Assembly: GCA_963693315.1 (NCBI GenBank)
Contig: OY856186.1
Location: 134,050,428 to 134,114,427, forward strand
Origin: Diogma glabrata
Taxonomy: Eukaryota; Arthropoda; Insecta; Diptera; Cylindrotomidae
Reading direction: 5' to 3'
Length of the DNA stretch: 64,000 nt
Position 1 is the stretch's first letter; the number at the start of each line of letters is the position of its first letter. Positions 1 through 11,229 of this stretch are shown here, in pieces. The notes beneath the pieces are model-generated. The model had not been told where the DNA came from. It did not search any database and saw only the letters and a program-made list of their open reading frames with translations. Position numbers and translations under genes: made by a program.

Positions 1-429
1 TTCTTTGTCTTACATGCATAAAGTATTGAACATTTGAAAGAGATACATTGAGAAACTAAAATACGTAAGTGTGGGAGTAATATTACGAGTATTCAATTAT
101 TGATCATTTTTCTCATGTTTAGCTAGCAATGTGTAAAGGGTGCTTAGTAGTTTCGGCTTTAACGAATTAATAATTTTGTAAAACCAAATTAGTTTTAGTG
201 AAATATTTATTGTAATAAATATTTTATTGTTTATTTACAAAATTACAACTATTATAGTTGTATAGTTGAACTATACTATACGAAATTTAAGATAATCAGT
301 GCAAAATAGTGAACAGTGACATATTTAAATAATAAGTTAAAAAGCAAAAAACAACGTGATATTTATTATTATCAGTTTTAGGATTTTAATGATGATCGCG
401 AAAATGCAGAGGAAACATTTCATTGTATC
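1..429. other. AT-rich flank, no gene seen
   Basis: No convincing coding region. The stretch directly precedes a hAT transposase remnant and may hold decayed 5' parts of the same element, but I see no readable domain or terminal repeat. Confidence 0.4.
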
Positions 430-1098
430 ATGCAAATTATTGAGAAAAGCTCTCAACAAACAAATATGGAAATAAAAATACCTCATTTAGCAAACAACCA
501 GAAACATCGGACAAACGTACCTTGTGATTCCGCTGAATCGTATTACAGAAGATCAGTTTTCATTCCGTATTTAGATTCTTTAATAACTTCATTGACTGAG
601 CGATTTTCAGAAGAAAATGAACCAGCTTATTTAATTTTTCACCTACATCCTAAAAATATGCAGCAATTAATAAAAACGGAATATGAAAATGTAATAAAAG
701 ACATCCAAAATAGGTATGGCTGTTATTTCGAAAATTTTGCAGCAGATGCCTCAGTTTGGTTGGCATATTGGAAGGATAAACCAAAAAAGAATATTGATAA
801 TTTAAGCTTCCTTTATTTACTTAATTATTCTGTTTTATTTTATCCATCTATTTATTTGGCAAATAGTTTGGCTCTGACTCTTCCAGCCACCCCTTGCGCA
901 GTAGAGAGGTCATTTAGTACTCTACGCAGAGTTAAAACCTGGATGCGATCAACAATGGTTGAGGAAAGGCTAGATGGCCTTTGTATGATGAGTGTCCATC
1001 GACATATAATAGAGGATATGAAAGAAGAATACTATGAATTAGTAATTAATCATTTTGGATTGGAGAAGCGGAGATTGCAGTTTCTTTTTTCAAAATAA
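430..1098 (+). pseudogene. hAT-family transposase, C-terminal fragment
   Basis: The 222-residue frame carries the hAT C-terminal dimerisation region at about residues 145-192. It shows the typical order of a hydrophobic LALTLPATPCAVERSFS block, then an arginine/lysine-rich stretch with W171, then a histidine-containing helix. In hAT transposases (including the ZMYM1-like domesticated relatives) this region mediates dimerisation during cut-and-paste transposition. A full transposase has 500-700 residues, and the N-terminal zinc finger and RNase-H-like catalytic core are missing here, so this is a truncated, presumably inactive copy. No terminal repeats were found next to it. The ATG is simply the first in the open frame and may not be a real start. 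Confidence 0.75.
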
Positions 1099-2080
1099 TT
1101 TTTTTTATATTATGTTTGTTTTTGGGTTTATAAGTTGGAGTAAGTGGTTTTCTAAATAAGAAAAAATATAAGAACTAATTTTTTATTTTAAAAAGCGTTT
1201 CAATTTAGGTCAGAAAAATATTGGTGATTACGAAATTTTAGTGAAAATAAAAACTCATTTAATAAATGCTAAACTTTTTCCTTTTTTCGTTGTTTTTCCA
1301 GTTTTAAAAGACGTTACAAATCATATTTTAATTTAAGGAATATTGTATGTGTTTTTTTCTATATCAGGGAGATATTTTAAACGTCAAAGAAAGTTATCCG
1401 TGTTTTTTTTCATTCTAGGATACATCTCAGATCATATATTTTCTTTTACTGATATTTTTTTTACCGACTGAAAGTCATCGTATAAAGGATAAATTGAAAA
1501 AATGGAAGGTTATATTGTGATTAAAAAACAAATTGAAATCATAAATTTCGATAGAAACTAATATGTATGTATAACAAAAATAACTACTCAAAAAAAACAG
1601 TTTAAACTAAAAGTTTGACGAGCACTTACAACTAACCATGAAAATCTAATGAGAATCTAGAGGGGAGAATCTAATTTCGAACTGCTTTATTTTACCATAT
1701 GTTAATTGTTAACAAACTTTTTAATATAGATGGCATGCACTTCATTTTCCGATTTACATTTTGCAATGTAATTGACTAATTGAGTTATTTTCCAAACAAA
1801 TCTTGACAGCTGTGATTTGTATTTTGAAAACATTAAATAATTATTATTTCTTGGAAACCGAGATTGTTTTGTGTTGTGTTTGTTCTTTTTACTATATGTT
1901 AAATTATTATTTCAATAAATATTAATACATAATTACGAATTCTAATTAGTATTGCTGTATATAATGTGTCAATTACATACAGCTATATAATGGTTTGAAG
2001 GTTAAGTATCAGGGGCACACACAGAAAAAGTTTTAGGGGGAGAGGGGGAGGGGGAAGTGATTTTTTTAAAAATAAAAAGT
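1099..2080. other. AT-rich intergenic stretch
   Basis: No gene or clear element border seen. A G-rich tract starting near 2010 (CAGGGGC then runs of G) resembles the end of a hAT-type element, but I found no partner end. Confidence 0.4.
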
Positions 2081-2084
2081 GCTG

Positions 2085-2245
2085 TGTAGGGATTACAACA
2101 ACACACATAGATACCTTTTAAAACCTAGGTCCAACAACAGCATGCGTGTTGAGGTGTTGATGAACGCTTCTTAAACCTTTATGGATTGTACCGGGACTGT
2201 TGATTCGGACTAAGCGTTTCATTTGTACGATGTAGATCGGTGTGT
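2085..2245 (-). mobile_element. 3' scrap of a jockey-type retrotransposon
   Basis: The sequence matches, with many changes, the 3' end of the retrotransposon fragment at 46900-47080. The shared parts read acaacaacacacat, then an accttttaa block, then gcatgcgt...gtgttgatgaacgc, then catttgtacg. It is a short non-coding fossil of that family. Confidence 0.55.
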
Positions 2246-2808
2246 TTTGATCGGTTGTTGATCTTTTGGATCAGATTTGTCTTCCAAATCGATCAGATTT
2301 GTCTTCCGGCTGTCAGATTTGTCTTCCAAAATTTTTTATATGTGTGCATCAGTGATGCTAGACTTTAAAAAATAAATTTCCCGTTGCCGTATCATAACTT
2401 CCCGATTTACCGTTTCTTTAGGGAAATACTTCCCATCAAGCTTTCAATAAAAAAAAACATACATACATATAAATCCAATTGTTTAAATGGAAAAAACTTC
2501 AAAAACCACCACTATAACAATATTTGTTCTGATTCTTCATATACCTTGTGGAATAAGATAGTATTTCTATGAAATAGAGCATCAAATCTATCAAAATTGC
2601 AAAAGACGTTTTTTAAAAGAAGCAAATAGGCCTTGATTTCAAGGTTTGCAAAAAATTTTAAAATTGCAGTACCTCTTTTTCGATTCTAGGCCCATTCAAC
2701 TAAGGCAATTCAACTAAAATTCGACTAATACTCAATTCTACTAAGACAATTCAACTAACTACAATTTGACTAAAACTCAATTCGACTAGAGCAATTTAAC
2801 TAAAGCAA

Positions 2809-2913
2809 TTCAACGTTTGTAGAAGAATCTACTTGGGGAGCAGCAATTCAACGTTTGCCGCAAACGTTGAATTGCCGCTACCCAAGTAGATTCTTCTACA
2901 AATGTTGAATTTA
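2809..2913. repeat. nested hairpin inside the MULE-like element
   Basis: A near-perfect foldback at the inner edge of the left terminal repeat. The words gtagaagaatctacttgg and ccaagtagattcttctac pair around a second inner hairpin made of caacgtttg and caaacgttg. Confidence 0.7.
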
Positions 2914-2999
2914 TTTAACATATAATCATTGTAAAAAATATAATCAAATAAAATATTATAGGTTTATTTAATATAAAGAACATAAAAGTAACACGTCAG

Positions 3000-3119
3000 T
3001 ATGAAAATAACAAAAAAGACATAAATTTTAAATTTTAATTTATCAATTTTAGTAATACTATGAAAATAACAGAAAAGACATAAATTTTTAATTTTAATTT
3101 ATCAATTTTAGTTTTACTA
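3000..3119. repeat. two tandem copies of a 60-bp unit
   Basis: Two adjacent near-identical units, each running tatgaaaataac, aaaagacataaatttt, aattttaatttatcaatttt. They lie between the MULE-like left end and the coding remnant. Confidence 0.75.
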
Positions 3120-3199
3120 TTGCAATTTGTTTCATATATTCGAAAGGATCAATTTTATCAAAATTAGCTACTAAACGAGATAAATATTCAGATGCGTTT

Positions 3200-3415
3200 T
3201 TATATTTTTTTCTTTGAGGCACCCCGGTTTCTTTTTGGCTTAAAAGTTGTTCCTTTTGGAACTCCTTCACCCTGTTTTTTCTTAAGCCCTTCGATTAGTT
3301 GCCATATGTCTGGATTACTAATTTTTATAATTTTGTTTAGTGCATTATTGAAGCCCTCTGAAATATTGTTTGTTTTATGTCCTTTGGTTCGAGCCTCTTC
3401 GTAAAAATTCCACAA
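3200..3415 (-). pseudogene. MULE-type transposase C-terminal fragment
   Basis: The 71-residue frame begins with a WNFYEEARTKG stretch, followed by NNISEGFNNALNKII and then a PDIWQLIEGLKKKQ stretch. This order resembles the region after the catalytic core of insect Mutator-like (FLYWCH-associated) transposases, where a W...R.NN..E...N.. segment precedes a P.IW..I..L..EQ segment. Only this end survives, so it is a non-functional remnant. It sits inside the inverted-repeat element described at 2685-3622, which supports the assignment. The family call is by motif only. Confidence 0.5.
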
Positions 3416-3622
3416 TTCTCTTTCAAATCGTGCATCTCTACGTATCCTATCATGTCGAAGAGTTCGAAAATAATTTGTTTCAAACGTTAAATTGCTTTAG
3501 TTAAATTGCTCTAGTCGAATTGAGTTTTAGTCAAATTGTAGTTAGTTGAATTGTTTCAGTAGAATTGATTTTTAGACGAACTGTTTTTAGTTGAATTACT
3601 TTAGTTAAATGGGCCGGTAACG

Positions 3623-4860
3623 CTCTTTTTCGATACGTATAATCGCAATATTGATACAAAACATCCCCAATTTTTTAATATGTTCAAAATGCATCGATGC
3701 ATAGAGAGGAGCCATCTTGTAGTTGCAGGTTATTTTATTTTTCGTGTCGTAGTGTGAAAATATTACTGAAATTCAGTAATATGTTATTGCTTTTGGGATT
3801 TTCGAAACGTTTGTTTCTATTTCCCTAAGAAATATCAGAACATCAACATCTGAAGGCTGAAATTTCATCGATTTTACTGCGATGAATGACAGATTCATTT
3901 AAGCAAAATTATTGAGTAATTCACATCTTACTGGAAGCAAGCAATATATAAACATAAAAACAATAACAATATTTTAAATGATAAAATCAACACTAAAACT
4001 AACAAAATATATGACATAATAATAAAAAACAGCAGTTGAAATAGTATATAAGTAATAGTTTAAGCAAAAATTGTAATAATAATTTAAGAACTGAGGATGA
4101 CGGAAGTCGAAATCGATATTCTTTAAAATAAAAAAATAAAAATCAAATTGTTACTATAAGGAAGTTTTATTATTATAAATAAATTTAAAAATAAACAGTA
4201 AAAGGTATATTTTTAAATATCGCATTTTAATTCAAAAGTGACAAAAGCACACAAACAGTGAATAATATGGAAAACCATAATAACACATATATAAAAAATA
4301 GTTGTTGCGATCATTTTGAATAAGTTTAAAATTTAAAACGCTTCTACAATTAAGATATTTGGTTTTTCTTTAGGAGTTTCTAAAACAATCGAGATCACAG
4401 CAAAGCGTTCCACGAACAATGTGGTTTTTCTCGCTGTGGGTCAGTGACGATTAAATTACCGTCAATAATAGGAAAAAAAAGAGTTGGTACCAGAGTTTAA
4501 AGAATTAATGGCACTGTAAACATTTTTGTCAGAAATGGACTTAGTAAGAAAGTTTTGCCGCCTTTGCTCTGTCAATTTCTGTTTTTTTCCGTTTTGGTTT
4601 ATCTGGTTTAATATACTATTGGGCTGTTTAGATGTGCCCATAATATGAAATTGGTTTAAGTCATTACATTTCTGTTTTGAGATATTTAAAGGTTTGCAAA
4701 TGATTAAATTAAAAAACATTTCTCTATTATGAAAAATTTTATTTTAGGGCTTTGTTAGTCTTCAATGAAAGTTTCTTATGCAGGTGAAATTTTGTATAAA
4801 TTTCATTCCGAAATATGCTTTTTACAGTTTGAATTGACTTAGACCATTTTCATAATTATT
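3623..4860. other. AT-rich stretch without a recognised gene
   Basis: No coding region that I trust. An 85-codon minus frame at 4462-4719 is low-complexity and has no recognisable domain. Confidence 0.4.
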
Positions 4861-4864
4861 TATT

Positions 4865-6236
4865 TATTCGTATGGATTTACAATGTTCAATATATCATCA
4901 TTAGAAAGAAATATCTAAATTACTGATCCAAGTTGAAGCAGTTTCACCAAAATTATGTAGTTCGATTAAACCTCCATCAAATCGTCTGCCTGGGCAATCA
5001 TTGATTATGTGTTGTATTGTTTGTTCCATATATCCACAGTCACATACTGGTGATATTTCTGGATTCCAAATATGAAGTGTGCTCAACGTTCTTCCACAAT
5101 TTGTACTGATTCGATTGAGGATGGTCCAGACACGTCGATTCTGCACTGTACGAAATCCTGGTACTTCCAAATATGGTTCTGATATCAGTTCTTTATTGGA
5201 AAACTCATTATTATCGAAGATAGTTTTCCATTTATCGTAAATGTTATACTGACTGCAATCTCCAATCGTCTCCAATTTCGTCCAAAATGGAGTTCTGGAC
5301 CATAATCTATTTACACCTCTATTAATAATGTACGAATGAATCGGGAGCTGCAAGTCATTGAATATTTTTTGCGCTTCTCGAGCCAAAGCAGCCTCTCTTC
5401 TGAGCATAGGAGGAGCTATGTTCGACAATATTGGTAGCCACATTAAAGATGTAGATTTTATCGTCCCTGTAATGATACGCATTGTTGAATTAAGTTGAAC
5501 GTCTATCGTTTTGGTATGAAACCTATGTCAATAAACAGATGCACAGTATTCTGCTGCTGAATACACTAAAGATAGTGCAGAAGTTCGTAGACGACAGGTG
5601 AAGCTCCCCAATCCAAACCAGAAAATTTTTGTATAATGTATTTCTACTTTTTAGTTTTCCACTCAGTTTTCACAATGGTTCCTAAATGTAAGAGATCTGT
5701 CAAGAGTTATACCCAAGTACTTTGGTGTTGAGTTGTATTTGATGATTTTATTTCCAAAATTTATATCGATAATGTGATTTGCACTTTGATTTGAAAGATG
5801 GAAAGTGGAAACTTCACATTTATCTGGATTTGGCCTCAGTCGCCAGTTATTATAATATTCATTAAGCAAATATAATTCATCAGTTATTGCATCAATTGCC
5901 CTTGTTCATCTTTTGGGTCATATGAGTATTGATATGCTATGGCTAGATCGTCGCATAAATAAATTTCTTAGATACAGTTTGCGGTAAATCAGAAGTAAGA
6001 CGTTGAAAAATAGTGGTGCTAGCACAGAGCCCTGTGGAAGTCCATTACTTAGCTGTCTTCGTCTACTAATTTTATTTCCCAACATTAAAACAAATGAGCG
6101 ATTAGAAAGCATAGCGGAGATGAGATTTATGGATTTTTTACACTTCAAAATCTTCAGCAATTTGTATAATAAACCAGTTTTCCATACCGTGTCATATGCT
6201 GCACTTAAATCTACAAATGTTTTCTTCTTTTCTTGA
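4865..6236 (-). pseudogene. jockey-type non-LTR retrotransposon, 3' half (family J1)
   Basis: Three minus-strand frames read in order as the second half of a reverse transcriptase and its C-terminal tail. Frame 5918-6160 has the RT motif NGLPQGSVLAPLFF. Frame 5663-5869 has the post-RT thumb with KYLGITLDRSLTF. Frame 4901-5482 has the tail with LSNIAPP and a C-x-C...H...C cluster (CDCG then about ten residues, H, then C). The breaks between frames show that it is dead. Upstream it runs into the 200-N gap at 6237, so the 5' part is either missing from the assembly or truncated. The same family occurs on the plus strand at 11.2-14.1 kb and inside the intron at 38.4-45.1 kb. Confidence 0.8.
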
Positions 6237-6436
6237 NNNNNNNNNNNNNNNNNNNNNNNNNNNNNNNNNNNNNNNNNNNNNNNNNNNNNNNNNNNNNNNN
6301 NNNNNNNNNNNNNNNNNNNNNNNNNNNNNNNNNNNNNNNNNNNNNNNNNNNNNNNNNNNNNNNNNNNNNNNNNNNNNNNNNNNNNNNNNNNNNNNNNNNN
6401 NNNNNNNNNNNNNNNNNNNNNNNNNNNNNNNNNNNN
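6237..6436. other. assembly gap (200 N)
   Basis: Exactly 200 N, which looks like a placeholder scaffold gap. Frames spanning it are artefacts. Confidence 0.99.
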
Positions 6437-7260
6437 TTATAACAACATCAAAAATTGAAACTTTTGCCAATATTCTTAAAATATTCCAAAAATTATAGCT
6501 AAATCAAACATTCAAACTTTTTTCAAAATGCCAAAAATTATAATAAAATCCAAAATTTAAATTTTTTCAAAATTTTAAAAGGATTGCAAAAATTCATAAT
6601 TCAAAAATTCAAACTTTTTTCAAAATTCTTAAAATATTCCAAAAATCAAAACTAAATCAAATATACAAACTATTTTTAAAATTCCATAAATTATAATAAA
6701 ATCGAAAATTTAAACTTTTTCAAAATTCTAAAAATATTCCGCAAATTCTTACAAAATCAAAAATTGAATCTTTTTTCAAAATTATTGCAAAATTTTTTAA
6801 TTCACAAATTCAAAAATTCCAACTTTTTCCATAATTCCAAAAATATCGCAAAAATTATAATAAAATCAAAAATTGAAACTTTTTCAAAATTCTTAAAATA
6901 TTGCAAAAATTATAACAAAATCAAAAATAGAAAATTTTTTTAAAATTCTAAAAATTATAACATAATCAAAAAATACAAATTTTTTTCATTTCTCAAAAAA
7001 TATTACAAAATCAAAAATTGAAACTTTTTCCAAATCAAAATTCAAAAAACTTTTTCCGAAATTCTAAAAATATCGCAAAAGTTATAACAAAATCAAAAAT
7101 ACAAACTTTCTTCATAATTCCAAATATATTCAGAAAATTATAATAAAATCAGAAATTTAAACTTTTTCAAAATTCTGAATATATCCCGAAAAGACTTACA
7201 AAATCAAATATACAAACTTTTTTCAAAATTTCAAAAATATTTCAAAAATTATAAAATATA
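6437..7260. repeat. diverged AT minisatellite, left array
   Basis: About 55-bp units recur with many changes. Each contains words like aaaatattccaaaaatta, aaaatcaaaaattcaaact and tttttcaaaattc. The same units appear reverse-complemented at about 9290-10020, so the two arrays form the outer arms of one symmetric structure. Confidence 0.75.
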
Positions 7261-7805
7261 AAAAATTTCCGTGCCTAATTTCATGTTCGCACATTTCATG
7301 TCAAACAAATAATTAATTTCATTTTTTCCCAAAAACTTGTGTAAAAAAATGAAAATCATGCTTTTGACACATTTGACAACATTTTTTTGACAATCCAATA
7401 ATCTAGATTTTGATCTCAAATACCAATCCCGAGTATCAAGATTTCTTCAAGTTCAATGTTCCTACTCGTAATCACCTAAAATGAACGTTTTTTAAACAAA
7501 AAGTATGCAAATTTCCTTGATTTGACACACTTGACGATTTTTTGGCACGCTTCCGGGACAGCTATTGAACACATCGTTCTTTCGGCTCTTACCATTGAGT
7601 ATACCTATTTTTAAAAAAAAATTTGAAATCCCTCCAGCGGTTTTCTAGATTTCGTAGGTAACGTAGGACGGCCGGCAGACAGACATATATTTTTTTTTGC
7701 TTTTTTAGTATCAGTAGGTTCTAAAAAGTCGAGAAATGCCAAAAAAAATAAGGGTGAGAATTTCACTTTTGGCCCGAGAATATAATACTTAGTCTAAGAT
7801 AGTCT

Positions 7806-9131
7806 AAGATCCGGCTGCAGGATTAGTGCGCTCATCGATTTTTGCTAAAAACCAAATATTTATGTATATTTATAATTAGGAGAAAATATATCTACCAGGT
7901 TGCCTATATAATTTGGCCGCCAGTATTTTTAATAAAATTATTTTTAATTGATTTTTGAGAAAAAATTTCGTTCACTTGTTTTTTAAATAAAATATCGTCT
8001 ACATCACTGCAATTTATATAAAGATTCTAAAAAATCACGGTTGCCGTTGCACACCTGGCCGCACCTCTTCGCAGCCAGGTGTAAACAGGTATGATTTCGA
8101 AACATTTATACGTTCATAACGTACATTGGTTAATTATATATCAAATTAAAGCTAATTTTTTTCTATTTATTATCATATATGGTTGCCTAATTAAATCCGG
8201 CCGCAAATAAGAGTTGCTGGCTGTTAAAGATGATAAATATTTAAGATAGAGTGAAAAAGAGTTAGCGCGTAACATCATTTGTCAGACAAAGATAGTGATT
8301 GCCGGCTGTGCGACGCTTTTAAGCCATTGCGCATGCGTCAAATGTTAGTGTTCTCAACTGAACAGCTGTGACATTTTTGTTCTAAAATAAAAACCACGCT
8401 GCTTTGGAGTTCGTAATCAACAACATTTTATATTTACATTGTTTTATTTGTGCATCTAAAAATTATTAAATTAATTAACGTAAAATAAAATTGATAGAGA
8501 TGAAGTCGTGTTTTCTGTGTAACGAAAAAAGCATTGTACACGACTTTAATAATGCATCATACAAAAAATGCTCACTAATGTTATTGTTTCGTCGTAAAAA
8601 AAAAATATAAATATCATGACACTTTATTAACAATTGAATCTATTAATGATTTTGGATATCATACGGAGTGTCTAAAAAAATTTTAGTTCTAAAGCAAAAA
8701 GATAAAAAAGAATTTGAAGATTTTTGCCTTATAACCTATATTATTCTTAAGTTCAATTGAAATTTTACTTACGGTTTGAGTTTTGCAAGTAGTTGCCTGG
8801 TAGATATATAATTAATCAATGTACGTTATGAACGTATAAATGTTTCGAAATCATACCTGTTTACACCTGGCTGCGAAGAGGTGCGGCCAGGTGTGCAACG
8901 GCAACCGTGATTTTTTAGAATCTTTATATAAATTGCAGTGATGTAGACGATATTTTATTTAAAAAACAAGTGAACGAAATTTTTTCCCAAAAATCAATTA
9001 AAAATAATTTTATTAAAAATTCTGGCGGCCAAATTTTGATAGACAACCTGGTAGATATATATTCTCCTAATTATAAATTTACATAAAAATTTGGTTTTTA
9101 GCAAAAATCGATGCATCCTGCAGCCGGATCT
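7806..9131. mobile_element. unclassified element with 330-bp inverted repeats
   Basis: The left arm (about 7806-8150) and right arm (about 8806-9131) are close reverse complements. Both contain gatccggctgcagga at the outer edge, a GC-rich hairpin (cacctggccgcacc / cagccaggtg), and cgttcataacgtacattg at the inner edge. The roughly 650-bp centre holds a 5' leader and a decayed zinc-finger-like frame (8500-8760). I could not read a clean target-site duplication. Outside the arms the inverted symmetry continues less perfectly (tttgacacatttgacaa near 7366 and its complement near 9200) into the two minisatellite arrays, so the full unit may span about 6.4-10.0 kb. Confidence 0.7.
8500..8760 (+). 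pseudogene. zinc-finger-like N-terminal ORF of the inverted-repeat element
   Basis: An ATG at 8500 opens a short frame starting MKSCFLCNEKSIVHDFN, with a C-x2-C pair followed by a further cysteine. The frame stops early at a run of A near 8599-8608. In the shifted frame the reading continues through FGYHTECLKK (8655-8678), and after a further shift it runs on as LKQKDKKEFEDFC. A C-x2-C start with a later GYH-x2-C resembles the N-terminal zinc-binding part of uncharacterised arthropod transposon proteins. Two homopolymer-associated frame breaks and the absence of any catalytic domain make it a broken remnant. The family cannot be named from sequence alone. Confidence 0.5.
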
Positions 9132-9289
9132 CGTACTATTAGGTTTTTCAGACCGAAGTGATTATTATTATTGAGAAATATGGTATTATAAGTTTGTCAA
9201 AAAAATATTGTCAAGTGTGTCAAAAGAATATTCATTAATTTTTTATCCAATTATTTGTATGGCATGAAATGTAATTGAACATGAAATTG

Positions 9290-10020
9290 GACATGGAAAT
9301 TTTTGAATTTGTTATAATTTTTGGAATATTTTTTGAATTTTGGATAAAGTTTGAATTTGTGAATTTTGAATTTTTGCAACCTTTTTTGAAAAAAATATCA
9401 ATTTTTGATTTTGTAAGAATTTTCAGAATATTTTTAGAATTGAAAAAGCTTAACTTTTTATTTTGATTATAATTTTTGGAATATTTATGAAATTTTGAAA
9501 AAAGTTTGTATTTTTAATTTTGTTAAAATATTTAAAATATTTTTAGAATTTTGAAAAAAAAACAGAATTTTTGAATTTGTTTATTTTCGGAATATTTTAA
9601 TGTTCGGAATATTTCAAGAATTTTGGAAAATTTTAAATTTTTGATTTTATTATATTTTGTGGAATTATGAAAAAGTTTTAATTTTTGCTATAATTTAACT
9701 TTTGCAATATTTTTAGAATTTCGGAATTCTGAATTTTTGGAATATATTTAGAATTTTGAAAAATACTTTCAATTTTTGATTTTGTAATAATTTTTGGATT
9801 TTAAATTTTTAAATTTTAAATTTAAAAAAAAAGTTTGTATTTTTGTTGTTTTTATAATTTTTACAATATTTTAAGAAATTTTGAAAAAAGTTCAAAATGT
9901 AATAATTTTTGGAATATTGGTAGAATTTTGAAAAAAAGTTTAAATTTTTGATTTTATTTAATTTCTACAATATTTTTGGAATTTTGAAAGAAATATGGAT
10001 TTTTGATTTTGTAATATTTT
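9290..10020. repeat. diverged AT minisatellite, right array
   Basis: Units such as gaattttgaaaaaagtttg, tttttgattttgtaataat and tttttggaatattt recur. They are the reverse complement of the 6437-7260 array. A 63-codon frame inside it (9275-9466) is a by-product of the repeat. Confidence 0.75.
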
Positions 10021-10378
10021 CTCGAAACGCTGATTGTATCATCTTTTCACTAAATTATGATTTATGATCTGTTATAATTTTCCGGCAATGTATTGGTGTT
10101 TCGTGTTAGTTTTGTTATTAATTTCTTAACAAAGATAAAAAAACTACTTGTACTTTAACAAAGAGTTTTATGTTTGGTATACATCGTTGACCAAAACTAA
10201 AAACAATGTCAATGAGATTTCAGCCCCTTCATATTTTTCCATTTGAGTTTGCATGCTTTGTTTCACTTTTTTATTTTCTTATTTCTTCAAAAGGGAAATT
10301 TGCAATAAAAAGTATTTATTGTAAAAATAAATTTAATTTGAACAAGTTGGGTCTTTAAATAAATCTATAAATTAAGTT

Positions 10379-10515
10379 TAATTTGAATATCTTAAAGTAA
10401 AATTTTGGACAAAAACTATGATTTTATTTTAAAATACAAAACGAAATGTGTCAAATGTCATGGATGAAGAACGCACAGATATACAAATCACATACTTCAA
10501 AAAATATTCGTGTAG
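10379..10515. repeat. dispersed repeat, copy 1
   Basis: About 135 bp here recur at 53700-53850, including caaatgtcatggatgaagaa versus caagtgtcatggatgaagaa and the shared cttcaaaaaatattcgtgta. No function is apparent. It is probably part of a decayed transposon. Confidence 0.65.
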
Positions 10516-10539
10516 CCACATGTTATTATTCTTCCTTAT

Positions 10540-10650
10540 ATATTTATTCAATGGTTGTGTATCAGGAATTACAATATGTGTCACAGCAACACATAAAAAC
10601 CTTTTATGACCGAGGTCCCACAACAACATGCGTTCCAAGGTATTGATGAA
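10540..10650 (-). mobile_element. 3' scrap of a jockey-type retrotransposon
   Basis: The segment shares acaacacataaa, accttttatgacc and gaggtcccacaacaacatg, and gtattgatgaacgc, with the 3' end of the fragment at 46900-47000. It is non-coding debris of the same family as 2085-2245. Confidence 0.6.
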
Positions 10651-10695
10651 CGCAAATCTGTTGTTTTTTTGCTTTTTTCTTTTATTTATTTTAAT

Positions 10696-10797
10696 ATTTC
10701 GATATATCGATAGTGTCGATATATCGATATATTATCATTCCGATATCGTTATTCGATATATCGGTAATTGTCGATATTTATCGATATATCTACTAAT
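10696..10797. promoter_or_regulatory. cluster of TATCGATA-type palindromes
   Basis: Within about 100 bp there are several copies of tatcgata and atcgatat. TATCGATA is the binding site of the insect factor DREF. No gene start is adjacent, so this may simply be a low-complexity palindromic repeat. Confidence 0.3.
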
Positions 10798-10799
10798 AA

Positions 10800-11228
10800 C
10801 TTTTTTTAGCCCGTAGTGACAAACCAGTAGGTGGTACGCAGAAATATTGGAAACAGTATTAAAATCTTATATATGAAGTTTTATTAAGATGGAATGCAAA
10901 GATCAGAATTTATTTTAAAATTCAAATAAACAAGTATTTCGGTGAACCTCTGTAATTTTATCCATTTAAGAAATTAATCCAGATCCTCTGTCTTTAAATG
11001 AAGCCGAATTATAAACCAAAGATTCATCGAGATCCCGCATGCATTTAGAAGATAATGGTACAAAACACATTTACGATCAAGTATTTCTAGTTGCTGATGG
11101 AAACACTCAAGGGGGAGCAAATCGTCAATACTATCTAGAATCTAAATACACATTTGAAAAAGTTACTTTGCCATTTTTAATACCAGCTTTGCTACATGAG
11201 TTACGTAAACCAAGTTATTATTAAATTG
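10800..11228. other. unassigned stretch upstream of a retrotransposon
   Basis: A 61-codon plus frame at 11039-11224 has no domain I recognise. The J1 retrotransposon begins shortly after it, near 11230. Confidence 0.35.
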
Positions 11229-11229
11229 C

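Larger units (their letters stand above)
2685..3622. mobile_element. small MULE-like element with long inverted ends
   Basis: The ends are inverted repeats built of caattcaactaa-like words. The left repeat (about 2689-2818) starts ggcccattcaactaa and the right one (about 3477-3615) ends ttagttaaatgggcc, and both carry the same internal order of words. The direct repeat ctctttttcgat occurs at 2673-2684 and 3623-3634, a plausible 11-12 bp target duplication. Mutator-like elements make 8-11 bp duplications, and the internal coding fragment also fits this family. The element is under 1 kb and cannot encode a full transposase. Confidence 0.65.

Noticed and set aside
4462..4719. 85-codon minus-strand frame
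   Set aside because: Low complexity, asparagine/lysine/serine-rich, with no domain or splice context. Expected by chance in AT-rich DNA.
6192..6498. Frames across the N gap
   Set aside because: They consist mostly of unknown residues created by the 200-N gap.
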